A stretch of 64,000 bases of DNA from positions 744,001-808,000 of the forward strand of contig CANLVN010000001.1 in assembly GCA_947494705.1 (NCBI GenBank). The letters are read 5' to 3'. Made by a program: the position numbers and the translations under genes. Numbering within the stretch: the stretch's first letter is position 1; every line of letters begins with the position of its first letter. Origin of the DNA: an uncultured Erythrobacter sp. (GTDB lineage Bacteria > Pseudomonadota > Alphaproteobacteria > Sphingomonadales > Sphingomonadaceae). Below are positions 8,492 through 17,965 of the stretch, piece after piece. The notes beneath the pieces were generated by a model. It made no database searches, was not told the DNA's origin, and saw nothing but the letters and a program-made list of their open reading frames with translations.

Positions 8492-9604
8492 TCACATCGG
8501 CTCCAGCTGGCTGAAGTCGGTAAGCGCCGCATCGCGCAGTCCGCGCCACACGTTGCGCGCCTGCACCGTCTCCTGCACGTCATGGACGCGCAGCATGTGC
8601 ACGCCTGCATCCATGCCCTTCACCGCCAGCGCGACCGAGCCGCCGAGCCGCTCATGCGCCGCCGCCTCGTTCGAGAGTGCGCCGATCATGCGCTTGCGAC
8701 TGACGCCGAGCAACAGCGGGCTGCCCAGCGCGTGGAACAGCGGCAGCGTGTTGAGCAAAGCGAGGTTGTCGGCCAGGCTCTTGCCGAAGCCGATGCCGGG
8801 ATCGAGCATGATCCGCTCCTCGGCCACCCCGCCCGCGATTGCGCGTTCTCGCATCGCCTTGAGTGCGTCGAACACCTCGCTCACCACGTCGGCGTAGCTG
8901 TCGCCTTCGTGCAGGTCCTCGCCCGTGCCCGGCGCGTGCATCAGCACCACGGGCACCTGCGTGTTAGCGACCAGTTCGACCATGCGCGGGTCGTAGCGCA
9001 TGCCCGACACGTCGTTCGCCATCTGCGCGCCCTTCCCGAGCGCCGCTTCCAGCACTCCGGCGCGTCGTGTGTCCACGCTGATGGCGGCGCCCATTGCGGC
9101 GCAGTACTCGACCGCCGGCATCACCCGCTCGATCTCGTCCCCCTCGAAGGTCGCCGGACCGCCCGGGCGCGTGCTCTCTCCGCCGATGTCGATCACCGCT
9201 GCGCCCGCTTCGAGCATGGCGGCGGCGTGGGCGCGGCCTGCATCGGGCTTCTCGAGGAACTCACCGCCATCGCTGAAGCTGTCGGGGGTTACGTTGAGCA
9301 CGCCCATCACCTGCGGCTGGTCGAGGCGGATGGTGCGCTCTCCCAGATGCAGCGGAGCGTGGACCCGCGCGAGGTTGGCCCATTGTCGCTCGGCCTCGGC
9401 GCTGACGTCGCCGCCCGGTTCGGCAAGCGCCTGCTCCGCCTCACGCACGCCGAACAGACGGCGATGCGCCACCGCGCCGCCGTCGCGCACGACGAGGGCG
9501 AAGCGGCTGGCATAGGCCATGCTGCCACCCAGGCGCACCACCGCTCCGTCTTCGGCCTGGGGAGCGGAAGCGAGCGCGATCGGATGGAGGTAGACGCCGG
9601 TCAT
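8492..9604 (-). CDS. folP: dihydropteroate synthase
   Basis: This enzyme joins p-aminobenzoate to the pterin pyrophosphate in folate synthesis and is the sulfonamide target. The 370 residues exceed the usual ~280: about 90 N-terminal residues precede the catalytic TIM barrel, which starts at QVMGVLNVTPDSFSDGG. Other family blocks are VIDIGGESTRPGG, ISVDTRRAGV, ANDVSGMRYDP, VLMHAPG, IMLDPGIGFGKS and GVSRKRMIG. The N-terminal extension (LGGSMAYASRFALVVRDGG) is of unknown purpose. The next gene downstream, the PhoD-like phosphatase, begins 65 nt after its stop and may share its transcript. Confidence 0.96.
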   Translation of the reverse strand: MTGVYLHPIALASAPQAEDGAVVRLGGSMAYASRFALVVRDGGAVAHRRLFGVREAEQALAEPGGDVSAEAERQWANLARVHAPLHLGERTIRLDQPQVMGVLNVTPDSFSDGGEFLEKPDAGRAHAAAMLEAGAAVIDIGGESTRPGGPATFEGDEIERVMPAVEYCAAMGAAISVDTRRAGVLEAALGKGAQMANDVSGMRYDPRMVELVANTQVPVVLMHAPGTGEDLHEGDSYADVVSEVFDALKAMRERAIAGGVAEERIMLDPGIGFGKSLADNLALLNTLPLFHALGSPLLLGVSRKRMIGALSNEAAAHERLGGSVALAVKGMDAGVHMLRVHDVQETVQARNVWRGLRDAALTDFSQLEPM

Positions 9605-9646
9605 GCCGCGTTCTCCCGTTCAGCTTCACCGCACGAAGCCTGAAGG

Positions 9647-9664
9647 GTGGAACACGTGGAACAC
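9647..9664. repeat. tandem 9-bp direct repeat GTGGAACAC x2
   Basis: Two perfect copies of GTGGAACAC lie head to tail just upstream of folP, 43 nt from its start codon. They border the 21-bp repeat tract that follows and could be part of one composite element. The junction creates the palindrome CACGTG. Confidence 0.7.
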
Positions 9665-9688
9665 GCTCCAGGCGAAAAAGCGCTCAAC

Positions 9689-9838
9689 TGTAACCCTTTG
9701 TGCGCAAAGTGTGACCCTGCGCTGCGAAAGTGTGACCTTACGCTGCGAAACTGTGACCCTGACGGCGGAGAGTGTAACCTTGTCCGGCGCGAAGCCGGAT
9801 AGGCATGGGCCGAAGGCTGTGACGTTGACGAAGGCTTG
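9689..9838. repeat. degenerate 21-bp tandem repeat tract
   Basis: Five adjacent 21-bp units start at 9689, 9710, 9731, 9752 and 9773, each opening TGTRACC and most ending GCGAAAG or a close variant. A sixth diverged unit starts at 9818 after a 24-bp gap. Because 21 bp is seven codons, one frame on each strand stays open: the plus frame gives VTL plus four variable residues, and the minus frame also gives VTL or VTV heptads, thanks to the near-palindromic core GTGACC. The whole 422-bp gap between folP and the curlin-like gene (9605-10026) has no convincing gene. I treat the tract as a repeat rather than a protein. Confidence 0.75.
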
Positions 9839-9960
9839 CGGAAGGCTGCGATAGTCGATGCGGCTATGGGTGTCATGCGCACGTCCATAGCGCGACGCCG
9901 CGACGTAGGACAGTTCCCAACACCGCAATCCCCGACCAACCATGATCTCGACACCCGCCA

Positions 9961-10000
9961 ATTGAAACGGGGCCAACCTTTCGGTCGGCCCCGCTTCAAT
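9961..10000 (-). terminator. hairpin terminator of the curlin-like gene
   Basis: Two 18-nt arms (9961-9978 and 9983-10000) flank a 4-nt loop. In RNA made from the minus strand the two mismatches become G-U pairs, so the stem is unbroken. In plus-strand RNA the same positions are A-C mismatches. This polarity points to the transcript of the gene ending at 10027, which lies 26 nt upstream. The U-tract after the stem is short (UUUCAAUU within and after the arm). Confidence 0.75.
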
Positions 10001-10026
10001 TCGTCAGGCGATCAAGCCGGTCGCGA

Positions 10027-12552
10027 TCAGGGCGTACCCTGCACCACGGTTACGGTGTTGCCGGAACCACCCTGCGTCACGGTCGAAGTGTGCGCATCGG
10101 TGTACTGCTCGACATTGACGACGTTGTTGTCGCCAGTCTGCGTCACCGTGCTGGTCGCACCGGTGGCCCGCTGCAAGACGCCCACGAAGTTGATGAAGCC
10201 ATCCTGCGTGACGGTGCTGGTGTTCCGGTCGCCTTCCTGCAGAACGTCGACCTGGCTGAAATCGGTGGTGGTATTCGTACCCTGATCGACCGTGCTGGTG
10301 TTGCGGTTGCCGATCTGGTCGACCACGAGGAGGTTTTCATCCGCCTCACCGACAGGAACAACAGTGTTTGTGCCCTGAGACGCCGTGCTCGTGTTGAGGA
10401 TACCCTCTTGGGTGATCAACCCGGTATTCAGTCCGTCACCGCCCTGGGTGAAGGTCGACGCGTTCCTGTCGCCGACCTGGTCGACAAACACCTGAGAAAG
10501 GCCAGGGTTAAAGGACGTATCGCCATTCATGGTGATCGTCGATGTGTTGCGGGCACCGAACTGGATGTTCTCACCCTGGTTGTTGTCCCCGGTCTGCGTG
10601 ATCGTGGAAGAGTTGGCGGCGCCTCCATTCTGGTCGATCAGGGCCTGCAACGATCCAATGCCATTACCCGATTGCGAGATGGTGGCATCGTTGTTCACCG
10701 CGCCTGCGCGCTGTTCGACAAATGCGATACCGGCATTGGTATCGCCGTCCTGCGTGATGTCGACGGTGTTGCGATTACCAAACTGGAACACAACCGCATT
10801 GTTGCCACCCAAGGTGCTGCCCTGCGAGATCGTCGAAGTGTTGCCGATCCCGGGCTGAGTTACCGTTGCGGTGTCGGGGTTGTCGGAGAACTGCTCCACG
10901 AAGGAGTCGTTGCCCGCCCCACCTGTCTGGGTCACCGTTGCGACGTTGTCATCGGTGTCTTGGAACACAGCTGAGATGTTCCGACCGGTCTGATCGACCG
11001 TAGCCAGGTTCCCGGAAAGCTCCTGTCCGACCGTGCTCTCATTCCCGTTACCCGTCTGGGTGACAGTTGCGGTGTTCGAACCGCCAGCGTCGAAGAAGTT
11101 CTGGTCGATGAAGCTCGTATTGTTCGCGCCGTCTTGCGTGCTGGTGGCGATGTTCGTGTCACCGCCTGCGCCGGTCGCGCTGACATCGCCCTGGCTGATG
11201 GCGATGAAGTTGCCACCTCCGATGGTCTGGGTCGCGGTAGCCTCGTTTCCATCGCTATTCTGGATGATGATCGCTTCAGATTCCGGGCCGACTCCGCTTT
11301 GCGTAATGTCCGCATCGCTGCCGCTGCCACCGAGGTCGCCCTGAATGACGAGCGCGGAGTTCCGAGCGCCCGTCTGTTCGACCAAGGCATCCTGCGTGTC
11401 GCTGCCCTGGGCAACCGTCGCGAACAGGAAATTGCCGTCCTGGTTGACCACAGCAACTGCATCGGTCGCGCCTATTGTTGTGCCGCCGAAGAGCGTTGTG
11501 TCGCCTTGGGAGATCAACGCGTCGTTGTCGCGACCGGCGGTTTGCGTGATTGTCGCTTCGTTGTCGCTGTCGGACCCGCCGCCGCTTACATCGTCGCCAC
11601 TCTGGATGATCGTGGCGAAGTTGCGGACGGTATCGACCAACTGGGTGACCGTCGCCACATCGGAGCGCGCATTGGTGTTCTGATCAATCGCGACGTTGCC
11701 GTCACTACCTTCCTGCGTGACTGTTGCAAGATTCAGTCCGTCTGCATCCTGGTCCACGTCCGATATGTTGCCTGAACCGGACTGCGTTACCGAAGCAATG
11801 TTGTTGCGGTCGCCCTGTGCGATGTCGGATTGGTTGCCGATACCGCTCTGATCGAGGGTCGCGAGGTTCTGGCTGGACGTTTGCGTGACGATCGAATCGC
11901 CACCCGTCCCACTCTGCGTGACACTGGCGGTCTGATTGCGATTGACCTGATCGACCAGCGAGGTGTTGCCAGAACCGGTCTGGTCGACGGTTGCCAAGAG
12001 ATTGCTGTCACCGCCCGGGTTCTGATCGGCCTGGATGACCGTGGAGACATGTCCGTCACCGGTTTGGTTGACGGTTGCGGTGAAACCGAAGCTATCGTCG
12101 AAATCCATCGTCTGCGAAACGGTCGAGGTGCTAGCGCCGTTCTGCGTGATCGTCGCCAGGGCACCGGTCGTGTCCGCTCCATTACCGGCCTGGGTCACGG
12201 TCGAGGTAGCGCCATTGGTCTGGAAAACGTCGGCGCTCATTCCACCTGCGGCCGAACCGGGCGAGGATTGCGTGATAGTGCTATCATTATCGTCGTTGAA
12301 CTGCTGGATCACTGCAATGTGATCCTGATCGTCCTGATCGATGGTGGAGGTGTTTCCATCCCCTCTCTGTGTGACACTCGCGACGAGATCTTCGCCATCC
12401 TGATCGATCGTCGAATCCGAGGAACCTGTCTGCCTCACATCGGTGGTCAGGTTGGTGCCGTTCTGGTTGATGGTCGATGAGCTCTGAGCAAGGGCGGGAG
12501 CAGAAGCTCCTAGCGCGAGAATCGAGACGCCGGTGAGAATAGTCTTTTTCAC
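10027..12552 (-). CDS. giant curlin-repeat (amyloid-like) secreted protein
   Basis: The protein has 841 residues with a signal peptide (MKKTILTGVSILALGASAPALAQ). The entire mature part is built of short strand units of the form x-(A/S)-T-(V/I)-(T/D)-Q followed by a Gly/Asn turn, for example TSTVTQAG and LATVDQTGSGN. I count about 66 such strands by eye, or some 33 curlin repeats, against five two-strand repeats in E. coli CsgA. It is rich in Asp, Gln, Asn, Thr and Ser. I see no Cys or Trp and no Lys after residue 3. Curlin repeats form the beta-solenoid amyloid of curli fibres. No csgB, csgE, csgF or csgG homologue lies in the window, so any secretion partner must be elsewhere. It is probably a matrix fibre or an adhesin. 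Confidence 0.9.
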   Translation of the reverse strand: MKKTILTGVSILALGASAPALAQSSSTINQNGTNLTTDVRQTGSSDSTIDQDGEDLVASVTQRGDGNTSTIDQDDQDHIAVIQQFNDDNDSTITQSSPGSAAGGMSADVFQTNGATSTVTQAGNGADTTGALATITQNGASTSTVSQTMDFDDSFGFTATVNQTGDGHVSTVIQADQNPGGDSNLLATVDQTGSGNTSLVDQVNRNQTASVTQSGTGGDSIVTQTSSQNLATLDQSGIGNQSDIAQGDRNNIASVTQSGSGNISDVDQDADGLNLATVTQEGSDGNVAIDQNTNARSDVATVTQLVDTVRNFATIIQSGDDVSGGGSDSDNEATITQTAGRDNDALISQGDTTLFGGTTIGATDAVAVVNQDGNFLFATVAQGSDTQDALVEQTGARNSALVIQGDLGGSGSDADITQSGVGPESEAIIIQNSDGNEATATQTIGGGNFIAISQGDVSATGAGGDTNIATSTQDGANNTSFIDQNFFDAGGSNTATVTQTGNGNESTVGQELSGNLATVDQTGRNISAVFQDTDDNVATVTQTGGAGNDSFVEQFSDNPDTATVTQPGIGNTSTISQGSTLGGNNAVVFQFGNRNTVDITQDGDTNAGIAFVEQRAGAVNNDATISQSGNGIGSLQALIDQNGGAANSSTITQTGDNNQGENIQFGARNTSTITMNGDTSFNPGLSQVFVDQVGDRNASTFTQGGDGLNTGLITQEGILNTSTASQGTNTVVPVGEADENLLVVDQIGNRNTSTVDQGTNTTTDFSQVDVLQEGDRNTSTVTQDGFINFVGVLQRATGATSTVTQTGDNNVVNVEQYTDAHTSTVTQGGSGNTVTVVQGTP

Positions 12553-12925
12553 GTCGTATTCCTTTCAAGTGTCCGTACCATCGACACAGTAATCGTCTTC
12601 GAGACCAAGTTAGTCCCGTTTGCTAACGTTCAGCTTGGAAGGAATGTGGCGGGGCGCCGCGTTGCGTCGAAAAGACTGCAAGGACAAGAATGCGAAAATT
12701 CGCACCTCATGCACGGTTGGAAATTCGCCCCTCGTAAGTCCCCCCAAAAAAGCATCCGCGATGGATACCTTGCAACAACGCTCCCGGAACCTTGCACTGG
12801 CTCCGAGTCGCAAGAGCATTAACACGTTAGGCAAGTTAGGGGAAACCACTTATTTCCCCGCTGGGTTAGCGTTTACTATCGGGACATTATCACGGGGACC
12901 GGCCCCCTTGCCGAACGCAGCCCGA
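12553..12925. other. intergenic region upstream of the curlin-like gene and downstream of ccrM
   Basis: This 373-bp gap has no supported gene. Near ccrM there is a perfect 7-bp hairpin (GGGGAAA at 12839-12845 with TTTCCCC at 12853-12859) and a short GGGG/CCCC inverted repeat around 12895-12907; either could end the ccrM transcript. Nearer the curlin-like start there is an inverted repeat GCGAA-AA-TTCGC at about 12689-12700. The curlin-gene promoter should lie here, but I see no clear -35/-10 pair. A 603-bp plus-strand frame starting in this gap continues antisense into ccrM and is not credible. Confidence 0.5.
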
Positions 12926-14190
<1,265 letters not shown>

Positions 14191-14350
14191 CGGCATGAGC
14201 CAAGCGCGGAACGAAACGGGACCGGCACAAGATGTGGAGTCCGCCCGCTGCATCGGAACTCCAGATGGGGTGGTGTTGCGAAAAGGACTCGCCGGTCGGG
14301 CGATGGCATGCCACACTGTTTCGCGGGGCGCCTTGGCGAGGGGGAAAACG

Positions 14351-15046
14351 ATGGCTTTGGATGTTATTGCAGCGGGCCTGGGTCGCAACGCGACGCTTTC
14401 GATGAAATTCGCACTCGAGAAACTCGGGTTCGGGCCGTGTCACCACATGACAGAGGTTTTTGCCGATGCGCGCCGCCAGATCCCGCTGTGGATCGAGGCT
14501 GCCAACGGCAATCCGGATTGGGACGCGATCTTCGACGGGTTTTCCTCCACCAGCGACTACCCTTCCGCCAGCTATTGGCGCGAGCTGGCGGCGCATTATC
14601 CCAACGCGAAGGTGGTGCTGACCACGCGCGATCCCGACAGCTGGTTCGACTCCGTCAGCGAGACGATCTTCTCGCCCAAGATGCAGGAAGGCGCGGTCGG
14701 CACGCCGATGGGTGACATGATGAAGGGCGCGATCTTCGACCATTTCGGCGGCGGCGACATCCGCGACCGCGCATTCATGACCGATTGGTACGCGCAGCGG
14801 AACCAGCGTGTGATCGACACCCTGCCTCCCGAACGCCTGCTGAACTTCCATCCAAAGATGGGGTGGGAACCGCTTTGCGCATTCCTTGGAGTGGATGAGC
14901 CCGATGTATCGTTCCCGCGGGTCAACAGCCGCGATGAACTGGGTGCGGCAGCCGATCAGAAAGGCGGGATGCCCAGCGACCCCGACGAAATCCGGGTATG
15001 GGCGCGAGAATATCTGGACCAGTTGGCGGCCAAGGCCTTCACCTAG
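14351..15046 (+). CDS. sulfotransferase family protein
   Basis: I start at the ATG at 14351, which has AGGGGG about 6 nt upstream. A longer frame from 14195 crosses the ccrM control region and has no family similarity in the added part. The 231-residue product begins MALDVIAAGLGRNATLSMKF, the PAPS-binding P-loop region of the sulfotransferase-4 type. It continues GFGPCHHMTEVF, NAKVVLTTRDPDSWFDS and LNFHPKMGWEPLCAFLGV. Such proteins are annotated as sulfotransferases, but substrates are unknown. It is convergent with the antiporter gene downstream, 7 nt between stops. Confidence 0.88.
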   Translation: MALDVIAAGLGRNATLSMKFALEKLGFGPCHHMTEVFADARRQIPLWIEAANGNPDWDAIFDGFSSTSDYPSASYWRELAAHYPNAKVVLTTRDPDSWFDSVSETIFSPKMQEGAVGTPMGDMMKGAIFDHFGGGDIRDRAFMTDWYAQRNQRVIDTLPPERLLNFHPKMGWEPLCAFLGVDEPDVSFPRVNSRDELGAAADQKGGMPSDPDEIRVWAREYLDQLAAKAFT

Positions 15047-15053
15047 GCTGCGC

Positions 15054-16055
15054 TCAGCCGTCCCCTGCCGGGCCGTTCGCCTCGTCGACGGCCCGCTCGA
15101 TACCCATTTCCTCTTCCACCGGATCCGGGCTGTCAGCGAAGACCAGCACGACATTGCCGACAAAGGCGAGCACGAGGACCGCGCCGAGCGCGCGGCCGAT
15201 CTCCTTCGCGAACCACAACAATCCGAGCAGTACCAGTGCGCTGCCGGTGAGCAGCGCCATCTGGATCCCCGCCAGTTCACTGGGAAGCGCAAAGGGCGCG
15301 ATGCTCATCGTCGCGCCTCCGATCAGCAGGATGTTGTAGATGTTCGAACCCACGACATTGCCAATCGCAAGCCCGGACTTGCCGCGCAGCGCCGCTGCGA
15401 TCGAGGCAGCGAGCTCGGGAAGCGAAGTGCCCACCGCCACGACCGTCAGGCCGATCACGGTTTCCGGCACGCGGAATATCGTCGCAAGGCCTATCGCCCC
15501 GGTCACAAGCGCATTGCCGCCCGCCACCAGCACCGCCAGCCCTATCACGAACAGGCCGCTTGCGAGCCAGCCGTTCGATGGTGCCTCATCGCCCTCTTCT
15601 TCGAGTTGCGCCCCGCCCGGATGGCGATAGCGCCAGACGATGTAGACCACGATCAGCACCAGCAGCGCCGCGCCGATCCACACCGCGCCAAAGCCCGAAA
15701 GCGCAAGCGCCCACAACAGCAAGGTCGCCGCGAGTGCAATCACCGCGTCGCGTCGTCCGGTGCCAATTAGCGCAATCGGCATGACCAGCGCCGAGACGCC
15801 GAGGATCAGCAGCGTGTTGGCGAGGTTCGATCCGACGATATTGCCCCACGCAATGCCGGGCGCGCCATCAAGCGCGGCCTGCACACTAGCGACCATCTCC
15901 GGCATCGAGGTCGCAAAGCCGACGATGACGAGGCCGGTAAAGAGCGTCGAAACGCCCAGCTTCTGTGCAATACCCACAGCTCCGCGCACCAGCAATTCGC
16001 CGCCGAGGGCAAGGCCGACGAGGCCAGCAAGGCTAAGGAGTATCGCTTCTGTCAT
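15054..16055 (-). CDS. calcium/sodium antiporter (CaCA family, YrbG type)
   Basis: This 333-residue inner-membrane protein has about ten membrane segments and the two inverted alpha-repeats of the CaCA family: the first around GFATSMPEMVASVQAAL and GNIVGSNLANTLLILG, the second around AVGTSLPELAASIAAAL and GNVVGSNIYNILLIGG. The acidic residues in the SMPE and SLPE motifs bind Ca2+. An acidic cytoplasmic loop (EEEGDEAP) separates the halves. Predicted role is Na+- or H+-driven calcium efflux. No operon partner is obvious; rnhB lies 25 nt upstream on the same strand. Confidence 0.94.
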   Translation of the reverse strand: MTEAILLSLAGLVGLALGGELLVRGAVGIAQKLGVSTLFTGLVIVGFATSMPEMVASVQAALDGAPGIAWGNIVGSNLANTLLILGVSALVMPIALIGTGRRDAVIALAATLLLWALALSGFGAVWIGAALLVLIVVYIVWRYRHPGGAQLEEEGDEAPSNGWLASGLFVIGLAVLVAGGNALVTGAIGLATIFRVPETVIGLTVVAVGTSLPELAASIAAALRGKSGLAIGNVVGSNIYNILLIGGATMSIAPFALPSELAGIQMALLTGSALVLLGLLWFAKEIGRALGAVLVLAFVGNVVLVFADSPDPVEEEMGIERAVDEANGPAGDG

Positions 16056-16080
16056 GGGCGGGGGTTAGGCGAAGTGCCCG

Positions 16081-16704
16081 TTAAAGCAAACTCGCCTGTG
16101 CCACGGGCGCGAAGCTCTGACGGTGGAGAGGGGTCGGTCCATGCAGGCGCAACGCGGTCATGTGCTCGGCGGTTCCATAGCCTTTGTTCCGCTCCCAACC
16201 GTAATGCGGATGCGCGGCTGCCGCTTCGACCATCAATCGGTCGCGCCATTCCTTGGCGATGATCGAAGCCGCGCCGATACATGTCTCGATCCCGTCGCCA
16301 CCAACGATGGCTCGTGCAGGCCAGCGCCATTCCGAGCAGCGCCGCTCGGGCGTCTGATTACCGTCGATCAGGACGATTTCCGGAGCGCCGGGAAGTTGCG
16401 CGCACAGGTCGCGCACGCAGCGCGTCATGGCCTCCATCGTAGCCTGGAAGATGTTCAGCCGGTCGATGTCCCGCGGCTCCACCACCGCGACCGCCCAGGC
16501 GCAGCATTCGCGCAGTTGCGTGTCGAGGTCCGCGCGTCGCTTTGCCGACAGAGCCTTGGAATCGCCCACGCCAGCGGGTACTTCGCGTCCCAACACCACC
16601 GCCGCCGCCACGACCGGACCGGCTAACGGCCCACGCCCTGCCTCGTCGACACCAATGACAATCGGACGGGCACCGAAACCACCTTCGGGAGTTATGTGAG
16701 ACAT
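16081..16704 (-). CDS. rnhB: ribonuclease HII
   Basis: RNase HII removes RNA from RNA/DNA hybrids, including single misincorporated ribonucleotides. The 207-residue product starts MSHITPEGGFGARPIVIGVDEAGRG-like; the DEAGRG motif (D20, E21) holds two metal ligands, and IVLIDGNQ plus GGDGIETCIGAASIIAKEWRD give the others. The ATG at 16704-16702 overlaps the ATG of the divergent sugar dehydrogenase gene by two bases (CATG). A longer upstream frame runs antisense through that gene and is not credible. A possible AAGGA ribosome site lies 12 nt upstream, inside the neighbouring coding sequence. Confidence 0.95.
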   Translation of the reverse strand: MSHITPEGGFGARPIVIGVDEAGRGPLAGPVVAAAVVLGREVPAGVGDSKALSAKRRADLDTQLRECCAWAVAVVEPRDIDRLNIFQATMEAMTRCVRDLCAQLPGAPEIVLIDGNQTPERRCSEWRWPARAIVGGDGIETCIGAASIIAKEWRDRLMVEAAAAHPHYGWERNKGYGTAEHMTALRLHGPTPLHRQSFAPVAQASLL

Positions 16705-17866
16705 GAAACCAATTATCCTTTCCGCCGCCACACTTTCCCTCCCCGCGATCGCCCTCGCAAGCTGCGCCGCTGCCGAAACCGGGGAAAATACGCAGATGGC
16801 CGCTTCGGGCCAGAACGCCGACGGGGAATTGACCATCGCCGAAATGGCTGAGTTCGACATGCCGTGGGCGATCGAGTTCGCTCCGGGCACCAACATGCTT
16901 TTCATCACCGAAAAGGAAGGCACTCTCAAGGTCATGGACACAGAAAGCGGCGCTACGGCGACTGTCGCAGGCGCGCCGGAAGTGGCGTTTGGCGGACAGG
17001 GCGGCTTCGGCGATATTGCTTTCCTCGACAGCCAGGCAGGTGACGACCTTTACGGTCGCACGATCTATCTGAGCTGGGCCGAGGCCGGAGACGGCGATAC
17101 GCGCGGCGCGGTGGTCGGTCGCGGAACGCTCGATTGCCCGAGCATGGATAACTGCGCGATCGAGGCGCTGACCGTGATCTGGCGCCAGACGCCAAAGGTA
17201 ACGGGCCGCGGCCACTATTCGCATCGCATCGCCTTCTCGCCCGACGAGCAATACATGTTCATCGCCAGCGGCGACCGCCAGAAACAGACCCCCGCGCAGG
17301 ACATGAGCAACACGCTGGGCTCCATCGTGCGGCTCAACCTCGACGGTTCGGTTCCAAGCGACAATCCCTTCGCCGATCAGGGCGGCGTTACCGCACAGAT
17401 CTGGTCTTACGGCCATCGCAATATCCTCGGCATGGACCGGGATGCGCAAGGTCGCCTGTGGGAGGTCGAGCACGGCCCCAAGGGCGGCGACGAGCTGAAC
17501 CTCGTCGAACGCGGCGCCAATTATGGCTGGCCGACGCGCTCGTATGGCATCAACTATAACGGCGACCCGATCCCCGATCACACCGCCGACGATGGCTTTA
17601 CCAAGCCTGCGACGTACTGGACCCCGGTCATCGCACCCGGCGACATGATCTTCTACGAAGGCAACATGTTCGGTCCCTGGTCAGGCGACCTGCTCATCAC
17701 CGGCCTTTCGACCAATGCGATCATCCGCGTGGAGATCGACGGCGAAAGCGCGAGCGAGGTCGAACGCATTGACATCGACGGGCGCGTGCGCTCGATCGAC
17801 GAAGCCCCCGACGGCGCGATCTGGGTCGCGACCGATGACGGCAAGGTGATGCGCCTCAGCATGTAA
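16703..17866 (+). CDS. PQQ-dependent sugar dehydrogenase, lipoprotein
   Basis: The 387 residues start with a lipoprotein signal (MKPIILSAATLSLPAIALAS, then C21), so the protein is predicted to be anchored in the periplasm. The body is a six-bladed propeller like soluble aldose sugar dehydrogenase (YliI/Asd): FDMPWAIEFAP, FGGQGGFGDIAF, GRGHYSHRIAFSPDE, WSYGHRNILGMDRD, WEVEHGPKGGDELNLVERG and NYGWP. It oxidises sugars using PQQ and passes electrons to the chain. No PQQ biosynthesis genes are in the window. Its ATG shares two bases with the rnhB start codon on the other strand. Confidence 0.93.
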   Translation: MKPIILSAATLSLPAIALASCAAAETGENTQMAASGQNADGELTIAEMAEFDMPWAIEFAPGTNMLFITEKEGTLKVMDTESGATATVAGAPEVAFGGQGGFGDIAFLDSQAGDDLYGRTIYLSWAEAGDGDTRGAVVGRGTLDCPSMDNCAIEALTVIWRQTPKVTGRGHYSHRIAFSPDEQYMFIASGDRQKQTPAQDMSNTLGSIVRLNLDGSVPSDNPFADQGGVTAQIWSYGHRNILGMDRDAQGRLWEVEHGPKGGDELNLVERGANYGWPTRSYGINYNGDPIPDHTADDGFTKPATYWTPVIAPGDMIFYEGNMFGPWSGDLLITGLSTNAIIRVEIDGESASEVERIDIDGRVRSIDEAPDGAIWVATDDGKVMRLSM

Positions 17867-17965
17867 GGCGATTGTGTTCACCCCGCGCGCAAAGGCGGGG
17901 AGGATGCAAATCCGACACGCTTTTCCTTGGCACGATGCCAATCCGCCACTAAGCGCGCGCTTCCC

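Noticed and set aside
8427..8549. A longer N-terminus for the PhoD-like phosphatase
   Set aside because: It would overlap folP and places a clear signal peptide in the middle of the protein; the ATG ending at 8426 has a good ribosome site.
8225..9643. A 472-codon plus-strand frame opposite folP and the phosphatase gene
   Set aside because: It spans two convincing minus-strand genes and the gap between them, and is His/Arg-rich without any motif.
9689..9793. A CRISPR array
   Set aside because: Units are contiguous 21-mers without spacers, degenerate, and no cas gene is present.
9603..9976. Heptad-repeat proteins of 83 (plus) and 116 (minus) residues across the 21-bp repeats
   Set aside because: Both strands are open for the same reason, neither has a good ribosome site, and the plus frame starts in the folP start region. 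Kept as a repeat and a finding instead.
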